From contig CAMBBS010000016.1 in the NCBI GenBank assembly GCA_945863875.1, positions 1-64,000 of the forward strand: a stretch of 64,000 nucleotides of DNA. Reading direction: 5' to 3'. Shown one piece after another: positions 34,151 to 42,547 of this stretch. The notes beneath the pieces were generated by a model. The model saw only the letters and a list, made by a program, of their open reading frames with translations, ran no database searches and had not been told where the DNA came from. Source of the DNA: Desulfopila aestuarii DSM 18488. GTDB taxonomy: Bacteria; Desulfobacterota; Desulfobulbia; Desulfobulbales; Desulfocapsaceae. How positions within the stretch are numbered: position 1 is the stretch's first letter; each line of letters starts with the position of its first letter. The position numbers and the translations under genes were made by a program.

Positions 34151-34897
34151 TTACGATTCCAGGATAAATTTCCAGGCGCAGTACCACTCCTCGGGATGCT
34201 TGTCGGGAGGACAGCCCAGACACTCGGTGCGGATTCTCTTGTCGATCGCCTTGGCAAAATAGGTATACTCAACGAGTCCCGCCGATTTACAGGGGTAATC
34301 GTCAAGACCCTTGCGTTTTCGGGCATCCTGTACGCGACAGCGATTCATCTGAAACACAAAACTGCTCGCCGTTTCTTCGACAATCGACTGACTGTTGATG
34401 CTTTCGTAGATGCGAAAACCGAGAGCCTTCTTCAGACCCTCAAGCCCGGGATTCTCCGGCAAGCCCAGAAAATTGCTGATCGATTTCGCTTCAACAGGCG
34501 AGAATTGTGCCCAGCAGGAATCATTGCACCGTTTGGCATCATTCATTCCCAAGGCAAATTCGATGGTTTGAAACCAGACGCCATCATTGACCAGCCAGTT
34601 TTTGGCCAGACGATCCTTGAGTTCGTTGAGCCTTGCATCGTCCATCTCCAGCAGAAAAGAGGGAATACCCTCTTCCATGGTAAAACCAAGAAGCTTCGCC
34701 AGGTGTTTCATCTGAATGTCAAAACTCGTTTTCGAGGCACTCTGCAGCATCTCCAGCGCCTTCTCCATGCCGACCTGGTGTTTCGCCTCGGCAAACCAGA
34801 GACCATGATGAATTATAAGCCGATGAAAGAGATCGACAATAAAACGGGCGGTTTCCCGCGAATCCAACTCGCCTGCACTCTTGGCCTGGATGGACAT
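34151..34897 (-). CDS. Cysteine-rich conserved protein (DUF6125-like)
   Basis: 248 residues, soluble and mostly helical, starting RETARFIVDLFHRLIIHHGLWF. The C-terminal third has a Cys cluster: RCRVQDAR-KRKG, YPCKSAGLVEYTYFAKAIDKR and RTECLGCPPDKHPEEWYCAW. This arrangement resembles a DUF6125/ATC-hydrolase-like family seen beside beta-oxidation genes in sulfate reducers; I am not certain of the name. It lies between the M24 peptidase and enoyl-CoA hydratase genes with gaps of 14 and 45 bases, so it is co-expressed with the pathway. The cysteines could bind a metal or iron-sulfur cluster. Start supported by GGGGGGAG. Confidence 0.7.
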   Translation of the reverse strand: MSIQAKSAGELDSRETARFIVDLFHRLIIHHGLWFAEAKHQVGMEKALEMLQSASKTSFDIQMKHLAKLLGFTMEEGIPSFLLEMDDARLNELKDRLAKNWLVNDGVWFQTIEFALGMNDAKRCNDSCWAQFSPVEAKSISNFLGLPENPGLEGLKKALGFRIYESINSQSIVEETASSFVFQMNRCRVQDARKRKGLDDYPCKSAGLVEYTYFAKAIDKRIRTECLGCPPDKHPEEWYCAWKFILES

Positions 34898-34911
34898 ACT
34901 CCCCCCTTTTT

Positions 34912-36114
34912 CTAAGTTAGAATGGTTATTTTGTCTGGATAACTGTTGAGTTGTTCGAGACCGTATTTGGTAACCAGATGGGTGTTTTCGATACCGACAA
35001 CACCTCTGCCCGGAAAAATTGTCTTCGGCTCCAGGGCGATAATCATACCCTCTTCAAGGGCCAGTTGCTGGCCCTTGGCAATAAAAGGAAATTCATCCAG
35101 TTCCAGGCCAAGTCCATGACCGGTAAATCGAATTCTCCGGTCGCCGACGCCCATGAAATTTTCCGCATAGCCTTTTTTTTCCGCCAGCAAGACCATCCGT
35201 TCGTACAGCTCTCCGGTAAGCACTCCGGGCCTTGCCTGGGTCTTGATCTCGTCCTGGATCTCGAGCATAGCCCCATGGGCTGCCTCGAGATCGGCGGGAA
35301 GCCGGCCAATGGAGAAAATCCGCGCATGATCGGAAAGATACCCATCGAGGGCAAAGACATAGTCAACAAGGACGGGTTCATTGGCGCTGATTTTTCGGAA
35401 TCCGGCACCCTGACCGATAACAGCGCTCACGCCCGTACCTCCCGTGGGCGAGGCGAGGTAACTGGGCACCGCCGCGCCATCGCCGGACATGAGATGACCA
35501 TAAAAAAGTTCGGTACCCCACATGCGCATGCGGACAATGCCCTGATGACCGAGACTCCTGGCATATCCTTCCAATTGCCCACTCAGGGTAACCTCGGTTT
35601 TGCCGACCTGCAGCAGCTCCGGGACCATGGCGGCGACCTTATCCGATAACTTGGCCGCGGCCCTGATTTTTATGATTTCAAATTCTGATTTAACCGCCCT
35701 GATCCAGCGGATTTCATAAGAAATGTCTTCAATCTTCGCTTGTTGAAAAATGGCGCAGTATTGCAGGTAGAGATTTGCCGGCAATACATCGAGCTCCATG
35801 CCGAGTGTCAGGGGCAGCGGATACCCGTACCGCTGAAGAACGCCGGCTATCTGTTTTATGCCGACAAGCGAAACAATTTCCTCAAGAGGGGATTCCTGCC
35901 GCGCCCGGTCAAAATCCTTGAAAACCATGAGGATGGGCTTCCCGTCGACAGGCACATAGAGCCACCCCTGCTGCGAGGTGGCTCCGAAATAGAAGAGATC
36001 GGTCTTCTGGCAGATCAGGGCGCCATCTGCTTCCCGTGCAGCAAGGGCCTTCTGTAATTTTGCAATCCTCTCTGCCAGTTCACCCGCCGGAACAACCACA
36101 CTGTCGATTGGCAT
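34912..36114 (-). CDS. M24 family Xaa-Pro peptidase
   Basis: 400 residues: a creatinase/prolidase N-domain (about 1-165) and a pita-bread metallopeptidase domain. Metal ligands are VLVDYVFALDGYLSDHARIFS (two Asp), FTGHGLGLELDEFPFI (His) and ALEPKTIFPGRGVVGIENTHLV (two Glu). The second Asp is followed by HAR instead of the usual MTR. It should cleave X-Pro dipeptides or peptides in the cytoplasm. Its place inside a beta-oxidation operon (gaps 17 and 14 bases) is unexplained. Confidence 0.87.
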   Translation of the reverse strand: MPIDSVVVPAGELAERIAKLQKALAAREADGALICQKTDLFYFGATSQQGWLYVPVDGKPILMVFKDFDRARQESPLEEIVSLVGIKQIAGVLQRYGYPLPLTLGMELDVLPANLYLQYCAIFQQAKIEDISYEIRWIRAVKSEFEIIKIRAAAKLSDKVAAMVPELLQVGKTEVTLSGQLEGYARSLGHQGIVRMRMWGTELFYGHLMSGDGAAVPSYLASPTGGTGVSAVIGQGAGFRKISANEPVLVDYVFALDGYLSDHARIFSIGRLPADLEAAHGAMLEIQDEIKTQARPGVLTGELYERMVLLAEKKGYAENFMGVGDRRIRFTGHGLGLELDEFPFIAKGQQLALEEGMIIALEPKTIFPGRGVVGIENTHLVTKYGLEQLNSYPDKITILT

Positions 36115-36131
36115 ACACTCTCCTCACTTCC

Positions 36132-36980
36132 TTAATACTGGTAAAACCCCTTGCCGGACTTTCGGCCGAGCCAGCCGGCTTCAACATATTTTCTCAGTAA
36201 GGGACAGGGACGATACTTGGAATCCTTAAACCCATCGTAGAGGGTGTCCATAATGGCCAGGCAGGTATCAAGACCGATGAGATCCGCCAGGGCCAGCGGG
36301 CCCATCGGATGGTTCATGCCAAGCTTCATCACCGTATCGATGTCTGCTACCTTGCCAACTCCCTGATAAACACAAAAGACGGCCTCGTTGATCATCGGCA
36401 TAAGGATTCTGTTGGCAATAAATCCAGGGAAATCATTGGCTTCTGCGGCAGTTTTGCCGAATTTCCGGCAAAGGGCCCAGGTGGTATCGAAGGTCTCCTG
36501 GCTGGTCGCCAGACCCTTTATAACCTCGACCAGCTGCATGACCGGAACCGGATTCATAAAATGCATGCCGATGACTTTTTCCGGCCGCCTGGTCTGCGCG
36601 GCAATCCGGCCGATCGGAATAGACGAGGTGTTGCTGGCAAGAATCACATGGGCCGGGCAGGCGCTGTCAAGATCGCGAAAGATATTAAATTTCAGGTCTT
36701 CCCGTTCGACTGCCGCCTCGACAACGTAGTCAACCCCGGCCATATCCGCAAGATTTGTCGTAGTGGAGATTCGCCCAAGGATCGCCTCGCATTCGGCACC
36801 GGTCATTTTGCCTTTTTCCACACTCCGGCCTAGATTTTTCTTGATGTTCGCCATCCCCCTGGCGGTAAATTCTTCCTTGATGTCGCTCATCAGGACATCC
36901 AGGCCACTGGTCGCTGCAACCTGGACGATGCCATTGCCCATCTGGCCGGCCCCGACCACACCAAATTTTTTAATCTCCAT
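36132..36980 (-). CDS. 3-hydroxyacyl-CoA dehydrogenase (3-hydroxybutyryl-CoA type)
   Basis: 282 residues, the size of single-function 3-hydroxybutyryl-CoA dehydrogenases. FGVVGAGQMGNGIVQVAA binds NAD; HFMNPVPVMQLVEVI carries the catalytic His with Glu near GFIANRILMPMINEAVF. It oxidises L-3-hydroxyacyl-CoA. Second gene of the operon, 30 bases after thiolase; GGGAGGGG precedes the ATG. Confidence 0.96.
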   Translation of the reverse strand: MEIKKFGVVGAGQMGNGIVQVAATSGLDVLMSDIKEEFTARGMANIKKNLGRSVEKGKMTGAECEAILGRISTTTNLADMAGVDYVVEAAVEREDLKFNIFRDLDSACPAHVILASNTSSIPIGRIAAQTRRPEKVIGMHFMNPVPVMQLVEVIKGLATSQETFDTTWALCRKFGKTAAEANDFPGFIANRILMPMINEAVFCVYQGVGKVADIDTVMKLGMNHPMGPLALADLIGLDTCLAIMDTLYDGFKDSKYRPCPLLRKYVEAGWLGRKSGKGFYQY

Positions 36981-37010
36981 CTCTTCCCCTCCCGCAATAA
37001 GAACAAAAAA

Positions 37011-38186
37011 TTATCGAGTAACCACCATGGCCACCGCTTCACCACCGCCAAGACAAAGAGATATCAGTCCTCGTTTGGCGTCTCTTCGCGCCATTTCGTA
37101 CAAAATGCTCACCAGCAGTCGGCCTCCGCTGGCGCCGATCGGATGGCCCATGGCGACAGCGCCACCGTTGACATTGACAAGACGCGCATCGAGCTCGAGC
37201 ACCCTGTTGATGGCCACTGAAGTGCCGCTGAAGGCCTCATTGATCTCAAACAGGTCAATATCCGCCAGGGAGACACCTTCTTTTTTCAAGACCTTCGGAA
37301 TAGCGAGGATCGGAGCCATGAGCACGTGCTTCAGCTCTATGCCGGCCGAAGCCTGAGCACCTATTTCAGCCAAAATGGTACACCCGAGTTCTTCGGCCCT
37401 TTCGCGGCGCATCACCACCACCGCAGCAGCTCCATCGCTGATGACCGAGGCATTGCCGGCGGTCCCGACCCCGTCCTTTTTAAAGGCCGGCCGCATCTTC
37501 TGCAGGCTCGCAAAAGATGTCTCCTGGGGACATTCGTCGGTTGTAAAAAACGTTGTTTCCCCCCTTTTCTGCGGCAGAGGCACCGGCACTATTTCATCCT
37601 TGAAGACATCGTTTTTAACCGCAAGCAGCGCTTTTTTATACGATTCCTCAGCAAAACGATCCTGATCTTCTCGACTCACCTGCCATTTCTCGCAAATGAG
37701 TTCATTGGACATGCCCATATGAAAATCGTTGACCACGTCCCAGAGGCCATCATGGAGCATGTGATCCTCGATCTTGCCCGGGCCCATGCGGTGGCCCCAC
37801 CTGGCTTTTTCCAGATAATATGGAGCCGAACTCATACTTTCCATGCCGCCGGCAACAATGACCTCGGCGTCACCGCACTGGATGGCCTGGGCGGCGAGCA
37901 TCACCGCTTTCAGGGCGGACCCACACACTTTGTTGACGGTAATGGCCTCAACCTCCTGGGGCAGCTCAGCCTTGATGGCCGCCTGCTTGCCGGGGTTCTG
38001 GCCATAGCCGCAGGGCAGGACCATGCCCATGATACATTCGTCAACCAGTTTCTTGTCAATGCCCGAGCGAATCACCGCTTCTTTTATCACCAGAGCACCA
38101 AGATCCGTCGCGCCGATTTTACTCAACGATCCGCCAAAACTGCCAAAAGGTGTCCGTACCGCACTGACTATTACCGCCTTTCTCAT
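37011..38186 (-). CDS. Acetyl-CoA C-acyltransferase (thiolase)
   Basis: 391 residues. Catalytic Cys in NKVCGSALKAVMLAAQ (about 83), VAGGMESMSSAPY, the catalytic His in GGAVAMGHPIGASGGR and the C-terminal Cys in LISLCLGGGEAVAMV. It cleaves 3-ketoacyl-CoA to acetyl-CoA or condenses two acetyl-CoA units. ATG at 38186 is preferred because GAGG lies 6 bases upstream of it; the frame extends to 38210. First gene of the seven-gene beta-oxidation operon, downstream of operator A. Confidence 0.95.
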   Translation of the reverse strand: MRKAVIVSAVRTPFGSFGGSLSKIGATDLGALVIKEAVIRSGIDKKLVDECIMGMVLPCGYGQNPGKQAAIKAELPQEVEAITVNKVCGSALKAVMLAAQAIQCGDAEVIVAGGMESMSSAPYYLEKARWGHRMGPGKIEDHMLHDGLWDVVNDFHMGMSNELICEKWQVSREDQDRFAEESYKKALLAVKNDVFKDEIVPVPLPQKRGETTFFTTDECPQETSFASLQKMRPAFKKDGVGTAGNASVISDGAAAVVVMRRERAEELGCTILAEIGAQASAGIELKHVLMAPILAIPKVLKKEGVSLADIDLFEINEAFSGTSVAINRVLELDARLVNVNGGAVAMGHPIGASGGRLLVSILYEMARRDAKRGLISLCLGGGEAVAMVVTR

Positions 38187-38272
38187 AATCCGCCTCATAT
38201 TTAAGCTCAATCTTCAGAATTCCGGCTCTTGCTGTCGATCATTTTATGCCCCCATATTTTCCACGGCAAAAA

Positions 38273-38292
38273 ACCGACCAAGCGCTCAATCG
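38273..38292. promoter_or_regulatory. TetR-type operator A (thiolase operon)
   Basis: ACCGACCAAGCGCTCAATCG, a GCGC-centred imperfect palindrome, lies just downstream of the presumed -10 of the minus-strand promoter. It is identical over 20 bases to operator C (52446-52465) and closely matches operators B and D. The position at the start site fits a repressor. Confidence 0.7.
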
Positions 38293-38300
38293 TATTTTCA

Positions 38301-38328
38301 TGGTTATCGACAGGGCGCTGTTTGTCAA
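38301..38328 (-). promoter_or_regulatory. Promoter of the beta-oxidation operon
   Basis: On the minus strand TTGACA (38323-38328), read on as TTGACAAAC, and TAACCA (38301-38306) are 16 bases apart. The same TTGACAAAC block starts the other two operator-linked promoters. The -35 box is perfect, the -10 weak. Confidence 0.5.
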
Positions 38329-38479
38329 TGTTTTTTTAGTTGACAGCGTGGCAAAATACATCAAGCCCCTTCCCCTGTCTCTCTAGTATCCAGTGGGGTG
38401 CATCCGCCAAAAATTTTTACCAAAAGGAAGGCCCATTTTTTGCCCAAAAGTAATTCTTAACACAAAATAAAAAAATCCT

Positions 38480-38508
38480 TTGACAAACACTATTAATTAT
38501 TATTTAGT
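38480..38508 (+). promoter_or_regulatory. Promoter of the acyl-CoA synthetase operon
   Basis: TTGACA (38480-38485), again in TTGACAAAC, is followed 17 bases later by TTTAGT (38503-38508), with TATTTA two bases earlier as alternative. Operator B begins 11 bases downstream. The 38187-38614 gap holds no gene. Confidence 0.55.
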
Positions 38509-38519
38509 TCGACATGCGA

Positions 38520-38539
38520 ACCGACCGAGCGCTCAGTTG
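38520..38539. promoter_or_regulatory. TetR-type operator B (acyl-CoA synthetase operon)
   Basis: ACCGACCGAGCGCTCAGTTG matches operators A and C at 17 of 20 positions, and contains the near-perfect palindrome ACCGAGCGCTCAGT. It covers the presumed transcription start of the acyl-CoA synthetase gene. Confidence 0.7.
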
Positions 38540-38614
38540 TGGTTTCTCGGTCAAAGAAAAATATATCTTTCGCCTAGTTAATCATTTTCAAATCTGAAAT
38601 GTAAGGAGTCACCT

Positions 38615-40378
38615 ATGGGTATGGACAGTCTGTACAGAGAAGTAATGGATCTTAACATGATGGATGATAATGACCATAAAAAGGATGTCGCCCAAGCCTT
38701 TTTTGAAAAGCTCAACTTTATGGAACTCCCTGAGTATTTTAACTGGGCGTCGGAAATTTTTGAAGGAATGCATGTGAAGGAACGTGGAGATAAAACCGCC
38801 TTTATCTGGGCCGATATCGTCACCACGGAAAGCAAGAGCTACAGCTATCAGGATTTTTGCTTCCACGGCAATCAATGCCTCAATGGGCTGAGAAAAGCGG
38901 GGGTTGAGAAGGGCAACAATATGTACATGATGGTTCCGATCGTACCGGAAACCTGGTTTACCAGTTACGCCTGCATCAAAGGGGGGCTGGTTTCCGTACC
39001 GACCGCGACAACCATGACCCAGAGAGAGCTTGAATTCAGGTTTGAAACCTACCCGCCCGATTCTATTCTGGCCGAGGAAATCTATACCGACGTCATCGAC
39101 GCGGCCCTTGCAACAACGAAATCGACCCCGAAGATTAAACTCGTCAGGGGAAAAAAAACCGGCTGGACCAGCTATTCCGACCTTACCGGAGAGGCCGTTG
39201 CGGCAGAGCCTGCCAAAACACGATCCGACGACCTGCTCTTCTGTTTCTTCACCTCCGGCACCACCGGCCTGCCAAAACGCGTCGGCCATACCGCCGTTTC
39301 CTATCCCCTCGGCCATCTGTCCACTTCGGTCATGACCGGAATTCGCACCGACGACATCCACCATAACCTCGGCGCCCCCGGCTGGGCCAAATGGGCATGG
39401 TCCAGTTTTTTTGCCCCGCTGAATGTCGGGGCCACGGCGACCGGGTTCAACTTTACCGTACTCGATGGTGACAAGTATCTGAACATGATCACCACCCATA
39501 AAATTTCCACCTTCTGTGCCCCACCTACCGCCTGGCGGATGTTCATCAACCTCGACACTTCCAAATTTGATTTTTCCGCCCTTCGCCAGTCGATCGGCGC
39601 CGGCGAACCGCTCAACCCGGAAGTTATCACCCGCTGGAAAGCGCTCACCGGAACGGAAATCAGAGATTTCTACGGCCAGACCGAGTCAACCGCCATGATC
39701 GGCAACCATCCCTGGATGAACGGCAAAATGAAGAGCGGCTCCTTCGGTCACCCCTCATTTATGTACGATGTGGCCCTGGTCGACGATGACGGCAAGGAAC
39801 TCACCGTGGCCGATGAGCCCGGTCATATCGTGGTGAAACTGGACAAATGGCGGTCAATCGGCCTCTTTACCGAGTATATCGGCAGTCCGGAAAAAATGGC
39901 CGGGGTCTTTCGCAACAATTTATATTATACCGGCGACCGGGCCTCCATCGATGCCGACGGCTACTGGTGGTTTGTCGGCCGCAGCGACGATGTTATCAAG
40001 TCCTCCGATTTCCGCATTGGTCCCTTTGAGGTGGAGAGTGCGGTTCTCGAACATCCGGCCGTTGCCGAATCGGCCATCGTCGGTGTCCCGGATGAAAAAC
40101 GCCATCAGCTGGTCAAGGCGTTTATTATTCTCAAACAGAATCAGGAGCCTTCACGGGAACTGGCCCTGGATATTTTCAAACACACCATAAAAATCCTCGC
40201 GAAATTCAAGATTCCGCGAATCATCGAATTTGTCCCGCAGGTCCCTAAAACACTCAGCGGCAAGATTCGCCGGGTGGAATTGCGGCAGCAGGAAATTGAC
40301 CGGAAGGAAAAAGGCGGTCAGGCACAAAAACTTGAATTCTTCTATCAGGATTTTCCTGAGTTGAAGAGCAAAAAATAA
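38615..40378 (+). CDS. Acyl-CoA synthetase (AMP-forming, medium-chain type)
   Basis: 587 residues of the ANL superfamily. LLFCFFTSGTTGLPKRVGH is the P-loop, DFYGQTEST the adenylate site, YYTGDRASIDADGYWWFVGRSDDVIKSSDFRIGPFEVES the hinge and C-domain, and KTLSGKIRRVELR the catalytic Lys. The layout resembles medium-chain acyl-CoA synthetases. It activates a carboxylic acid entering beta-oxidation; chain length cannot be set from sequence. AAGGAG precedes the ATG. It is controlled from the operator B promoter. Confidence 0.92.
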   Translation: MGMDSLYREVMDLNMMDDNDHKKDVAQAFFEKLNFMELPEYFNWASEIFEGMHVKERGDKTAFIWADIVTTESKSYSYQDFCFHGNQCLNGLRKAGVEKGNNMYMMVPIVPETWFTSYACIKGGLVSVPTATTMTQRELEFRFETYPPDSILAEEIYTDVIDAALATTKSTPKIKLVRGKKTGWTSYSDLTGEAVAAEPAKTRSDDLLFCFFTSGTTGLPKRVGHTAVSYPLGHLSTSVMTGIRTDDIHHNLGAPGWAKWAWSSFFAPLNVGATATGFNFTVLDGDKYLNMITTHKISTFCAPPTAWRMFINLDTSKFDFSALRQSIGAGEPLNPEVITRWKALTGTEIRDFYGQTESTAMIGNHPWMNGKMKSGSFGHPSFMYDVALVDDDGKELTVADEPGHIVVKLDKWRSIGLFTEYIGSPEKMAGVFRNNLYYTGDRASIDADGYWWFVGRSDDVIKSSDFRIGPFEVESAVLEHPAVAESAIVGVPDEKRHQLVKAFIILKQNQEPSRELALDIFKHTIKILAKFKIPRIIEFVPQVPKTLSGKIRRVELRQQEIDRKEKGGQAQKLEFFYQDFPELKSKK

Positions 40379-40455
40379 CCGCTGCACCGTCCAGGGAGGA
40401 GCATGGGTTCTCTTCCCTGGATGCCCAGCAAACCACTTTTCCGGAGTAAAATTTC

Positions 40456-41601
40456 ATGATTTTCGAACTGACTGAAGAACAGAACCTCATCCGCGACATG
40501 GTTCGTGAATTCGCCGAAACGGAAGTGGCGCCGACAGCAAAAATTCGCGACGAGGAAGAGCGGTTTGACCGACCATTGATGTTTGGCAGGCTTGGGGAAC
40601 TTGGCCTGACCGGCATTGTCTTTCCCGAGCAATACGGCGGCGCCGGTGCCGACTATATCAGCTATGCCATCGCCGTGGAAGAACTCTCCCGGGTCTGTGC
40701 TTCGACCGGGGTAACCCTGTCCGCCCATCTTTCCCTCGGCGCCAATCCGATCTATCTTTTCGGCAGCGAAGAACAGAAGCTGCAGTTTCTTGTTCCCCTG
40801 GCCCAGGGTGAAAAAATGGGCGCCTTCGGCCTGACCGAACCATCGGCCGGCTCGGATGCCGGCGGTACCAAAACCACTGCGGTCCGGGAAGGCAACGGCT
40901 GGATTCTCAATGGGACGAAGATTTTTATCACCAATGGCGGCGAGGCGGAGACCTACGTTGTCTTTGCCCGGACCGACAAGGAGGCGAAAAAACACTACGG
41001 CATCAGCGCCTTTATAGTTGAGAAGAACACCCCGGGTTTTTCTTTCGGCAAAAAAGAACAGAAACTGGGTATACGCAGCTCCCCTACCCTGGAACTTGTT
41101 TTTGACAATTGCCGCATTCCGGCAGGCAATCTTCTTGGCGAAGAGGGTCAGGGCTTCAAGATTGCCATGAAGACCCTTGACGGCGGCCGAATCGGCATTG
41201 CCTCCCAGGCCCTGGGTATTGCCCAGGGAGCGCTCGACGCTGCGGTAAACTACGCCAAGGAACGAAAACAATTTGACAGCCCCATCGGTAAATTCCAGGG
41301 CGTACAGTTTCAACTCGCTGATATGGCGACCCAGACGGAGGCTGCCAGGCTCCTCGTCTACAATGCCGCCTACAGGGCCAGCAACGGACTCTCCTATTCC
41401 CAGGCCTCGGCCATGGCCAAACTGATGGCCAGTGAAACGGCGATGAAGGTCACCACCCAGGCGGTGCAGATCCTTGGCGGCTATGGCTACACGCGCGATT
41501 TTCCGGTTGAAAGAATGATGCGTGATGCGAAAATCACCGAGATCTATGAAGGCACCAGTGAGATTCAGCGCCTGGTCATCGGTGCGGCGTTAATACGATA
41601 A
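40456..41601 (+). CDS. Acyl-CoA dehydrogenase (short-chain type)
   Basis: 381 residues. [56 protein letters not shown], and the catalytic Glu in [17 protein letters not shown]. This is the second such enzyme in the window, probably with a different chain length from the one at 32146. It follows the synthetase gene by 77 bases and shares its promoter. Confidence 0.95.
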   Translation: MIFELTEEQNLIRDMVREFAETEVAPTAKIRDEEERFDRPLMFGRLGELGLTGIVFPEQYGGAGADYISYAIAVEELSRVCASTGVTLSAHLSLGANPIYLFGSEEQKLQFLVPLAQGEKMGAFGLTEPSAGSDAGGTKTTAVREGNGWILNGTKIFITNGGEAETYVVFARTDKEAKKHYGISAFIVEKNTPGFSFGKKEQKLGIRSSPTLELVFDNCRIPAGNLLGEEGQGFKIAMKTLDGGRIGIASQALGIAQGALDAAVNYAKERKQFDSPIGKFQGVQFQLADMATQTEAARLLVYNAAYRASNGLSYSQASAMAKLMASETAMKVTTQAVQILGGYGYTRDFPVERMMRDAKITEIYEGTSEIQRLVIGAALIR

Positions 41602-41681
41602 CCCGACAGAACACCTGTTATTTTGCCTTGCTGGAGGGGGAAGCTTTACCGGATAGTCAGCATATTTTCCTTTTGTTCTCC

Positions 41682-41731
41682 CGTTTTTTGTATACTTTTT
41701 CCCAGTAGATTCATGTTATACACAAAAAACG
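41682..41731. promoter_or_regulatory. Exact 10-base inverted repeat before the tetR gene
   Basis: CGTTTTTTGT (41682-41691) and ACAAAAAACG (41722-41731) are exact inverted copies 30 bases apart, with TATACT and TTATAC words beside the arms. The repeat lies 30 bases before the tetR-type ATG and does not resemble operators A-D. It may regulate the gene or be a hairpin end of the upstream transcript. Confidence 0.4.
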
Positions 41732-41760
41732 ATTAAAAGTTATCTTCGGGAGAAGAATAT

Positions 41761-42408
41761 ATGCAGGATAGTGAGACGCATTCGCAGGAAGTCGTCACCC
41801 ATATTAAAAACCAGGAGCTGGTAAAGGAACGCAGGCGACAGATCGTTGACGCGGCGGTGAAGCTCTTCATCAAACACGGCTATCACAAAACGACTACCCG
41901 TGCTCTGGCCAAGGCAACCGGGCTCTCCATCGGTTCGCTGTATGAATACGTATCAACCAAGGATGATGTGCTCTACCTGGTCTGCATTGCCATCCATACC
42001 GAAGTTGAACAAGGCGTGAAAGAGGCACTGGCCCGGCCGACGGTCGGAAAAGCCGCACTGGCCGAGGTCATCCGCGAGTTTTTCCTGGTCTGCAACCGGA
42101 TGAGCGACCACGTCCTGCTCATGTATCAGGTGACCCATTTCCTCCCGTTAAAATGGCAGGAAAAGGTTTTGCAGGCGGAACTGCGTATCACCAACCTCTT
42201 TATCGAGGCAATGCGCGAGCTGCGTGAGCTGGGAAAACTGCCACAGCTCGACGATGACACCATTAATCTTATCGGCCATAATATTTCGGTGATCGGCCAT
42301 ATCTGGGCCTTCAGACGCTGGTATTTCGCCAAACAGTTTACGATCGAACAGTATATTGAACAACAGACGGAATTTATCATGAGTTTTCTTGAGGAAAAAA
42401 ACAAATAA
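41761..42408 (+). CDS. TetR family regulator of acyl-CoA metabolism
   Basis: 215 residues. N-terminal helix-turn-helix: [48 protein letters not shown] (about 25-70). The remaining helical domain (about 80-210) should hold an acyl-CoA or related ligand, as in FadR/PsrA/AcuR-type members. It sits between the synthetase/dehydrogenase genes and the mutase, the usual place for a pathway-specific regulator, and is the best candidate to bind operators A-D. Its own promoter lacks that operator. GGGAGAAG precedes the ATG. Confidence 0.88.
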   Translation: MQDSETHSQEVVTHIKNQELVKERRRQIVDAAVKLFIKHGYHKTTTRALAKATGLSIGSLYEYVSTKDDVLYLVCIAIHTEVEQGVKEALARPTVGKAALAEVIREFFLVCNRMSDHVLLMYQVTHFLPLKWQEKVLQAELRITNLFIEAMRELRELGKLPQLDDDTINLIGHNISVIGHIWAFRRWYFAKQFTIEQYIEQQTEFIMSFLEEKNK

Positions 42409-42547
42409 GTGCACTCTTCATCAATGGTTATGCACGATAATTAAATGCAACATCCGTCTGCACAACACCACAACACGACACACTATCATTCTGGGTGTCT
42501 GTCTGCGAACGGCATCCCAGTCACCTTGTAGGAACGAAGGAGTTATT

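Noticed and set aside
42389-42547. N-terminal 53-residue extension of the mutase inside tetR
   Set aside because: No ribosome site and no family similarity; ATG 42548 has AAGGAG and the conserved start.
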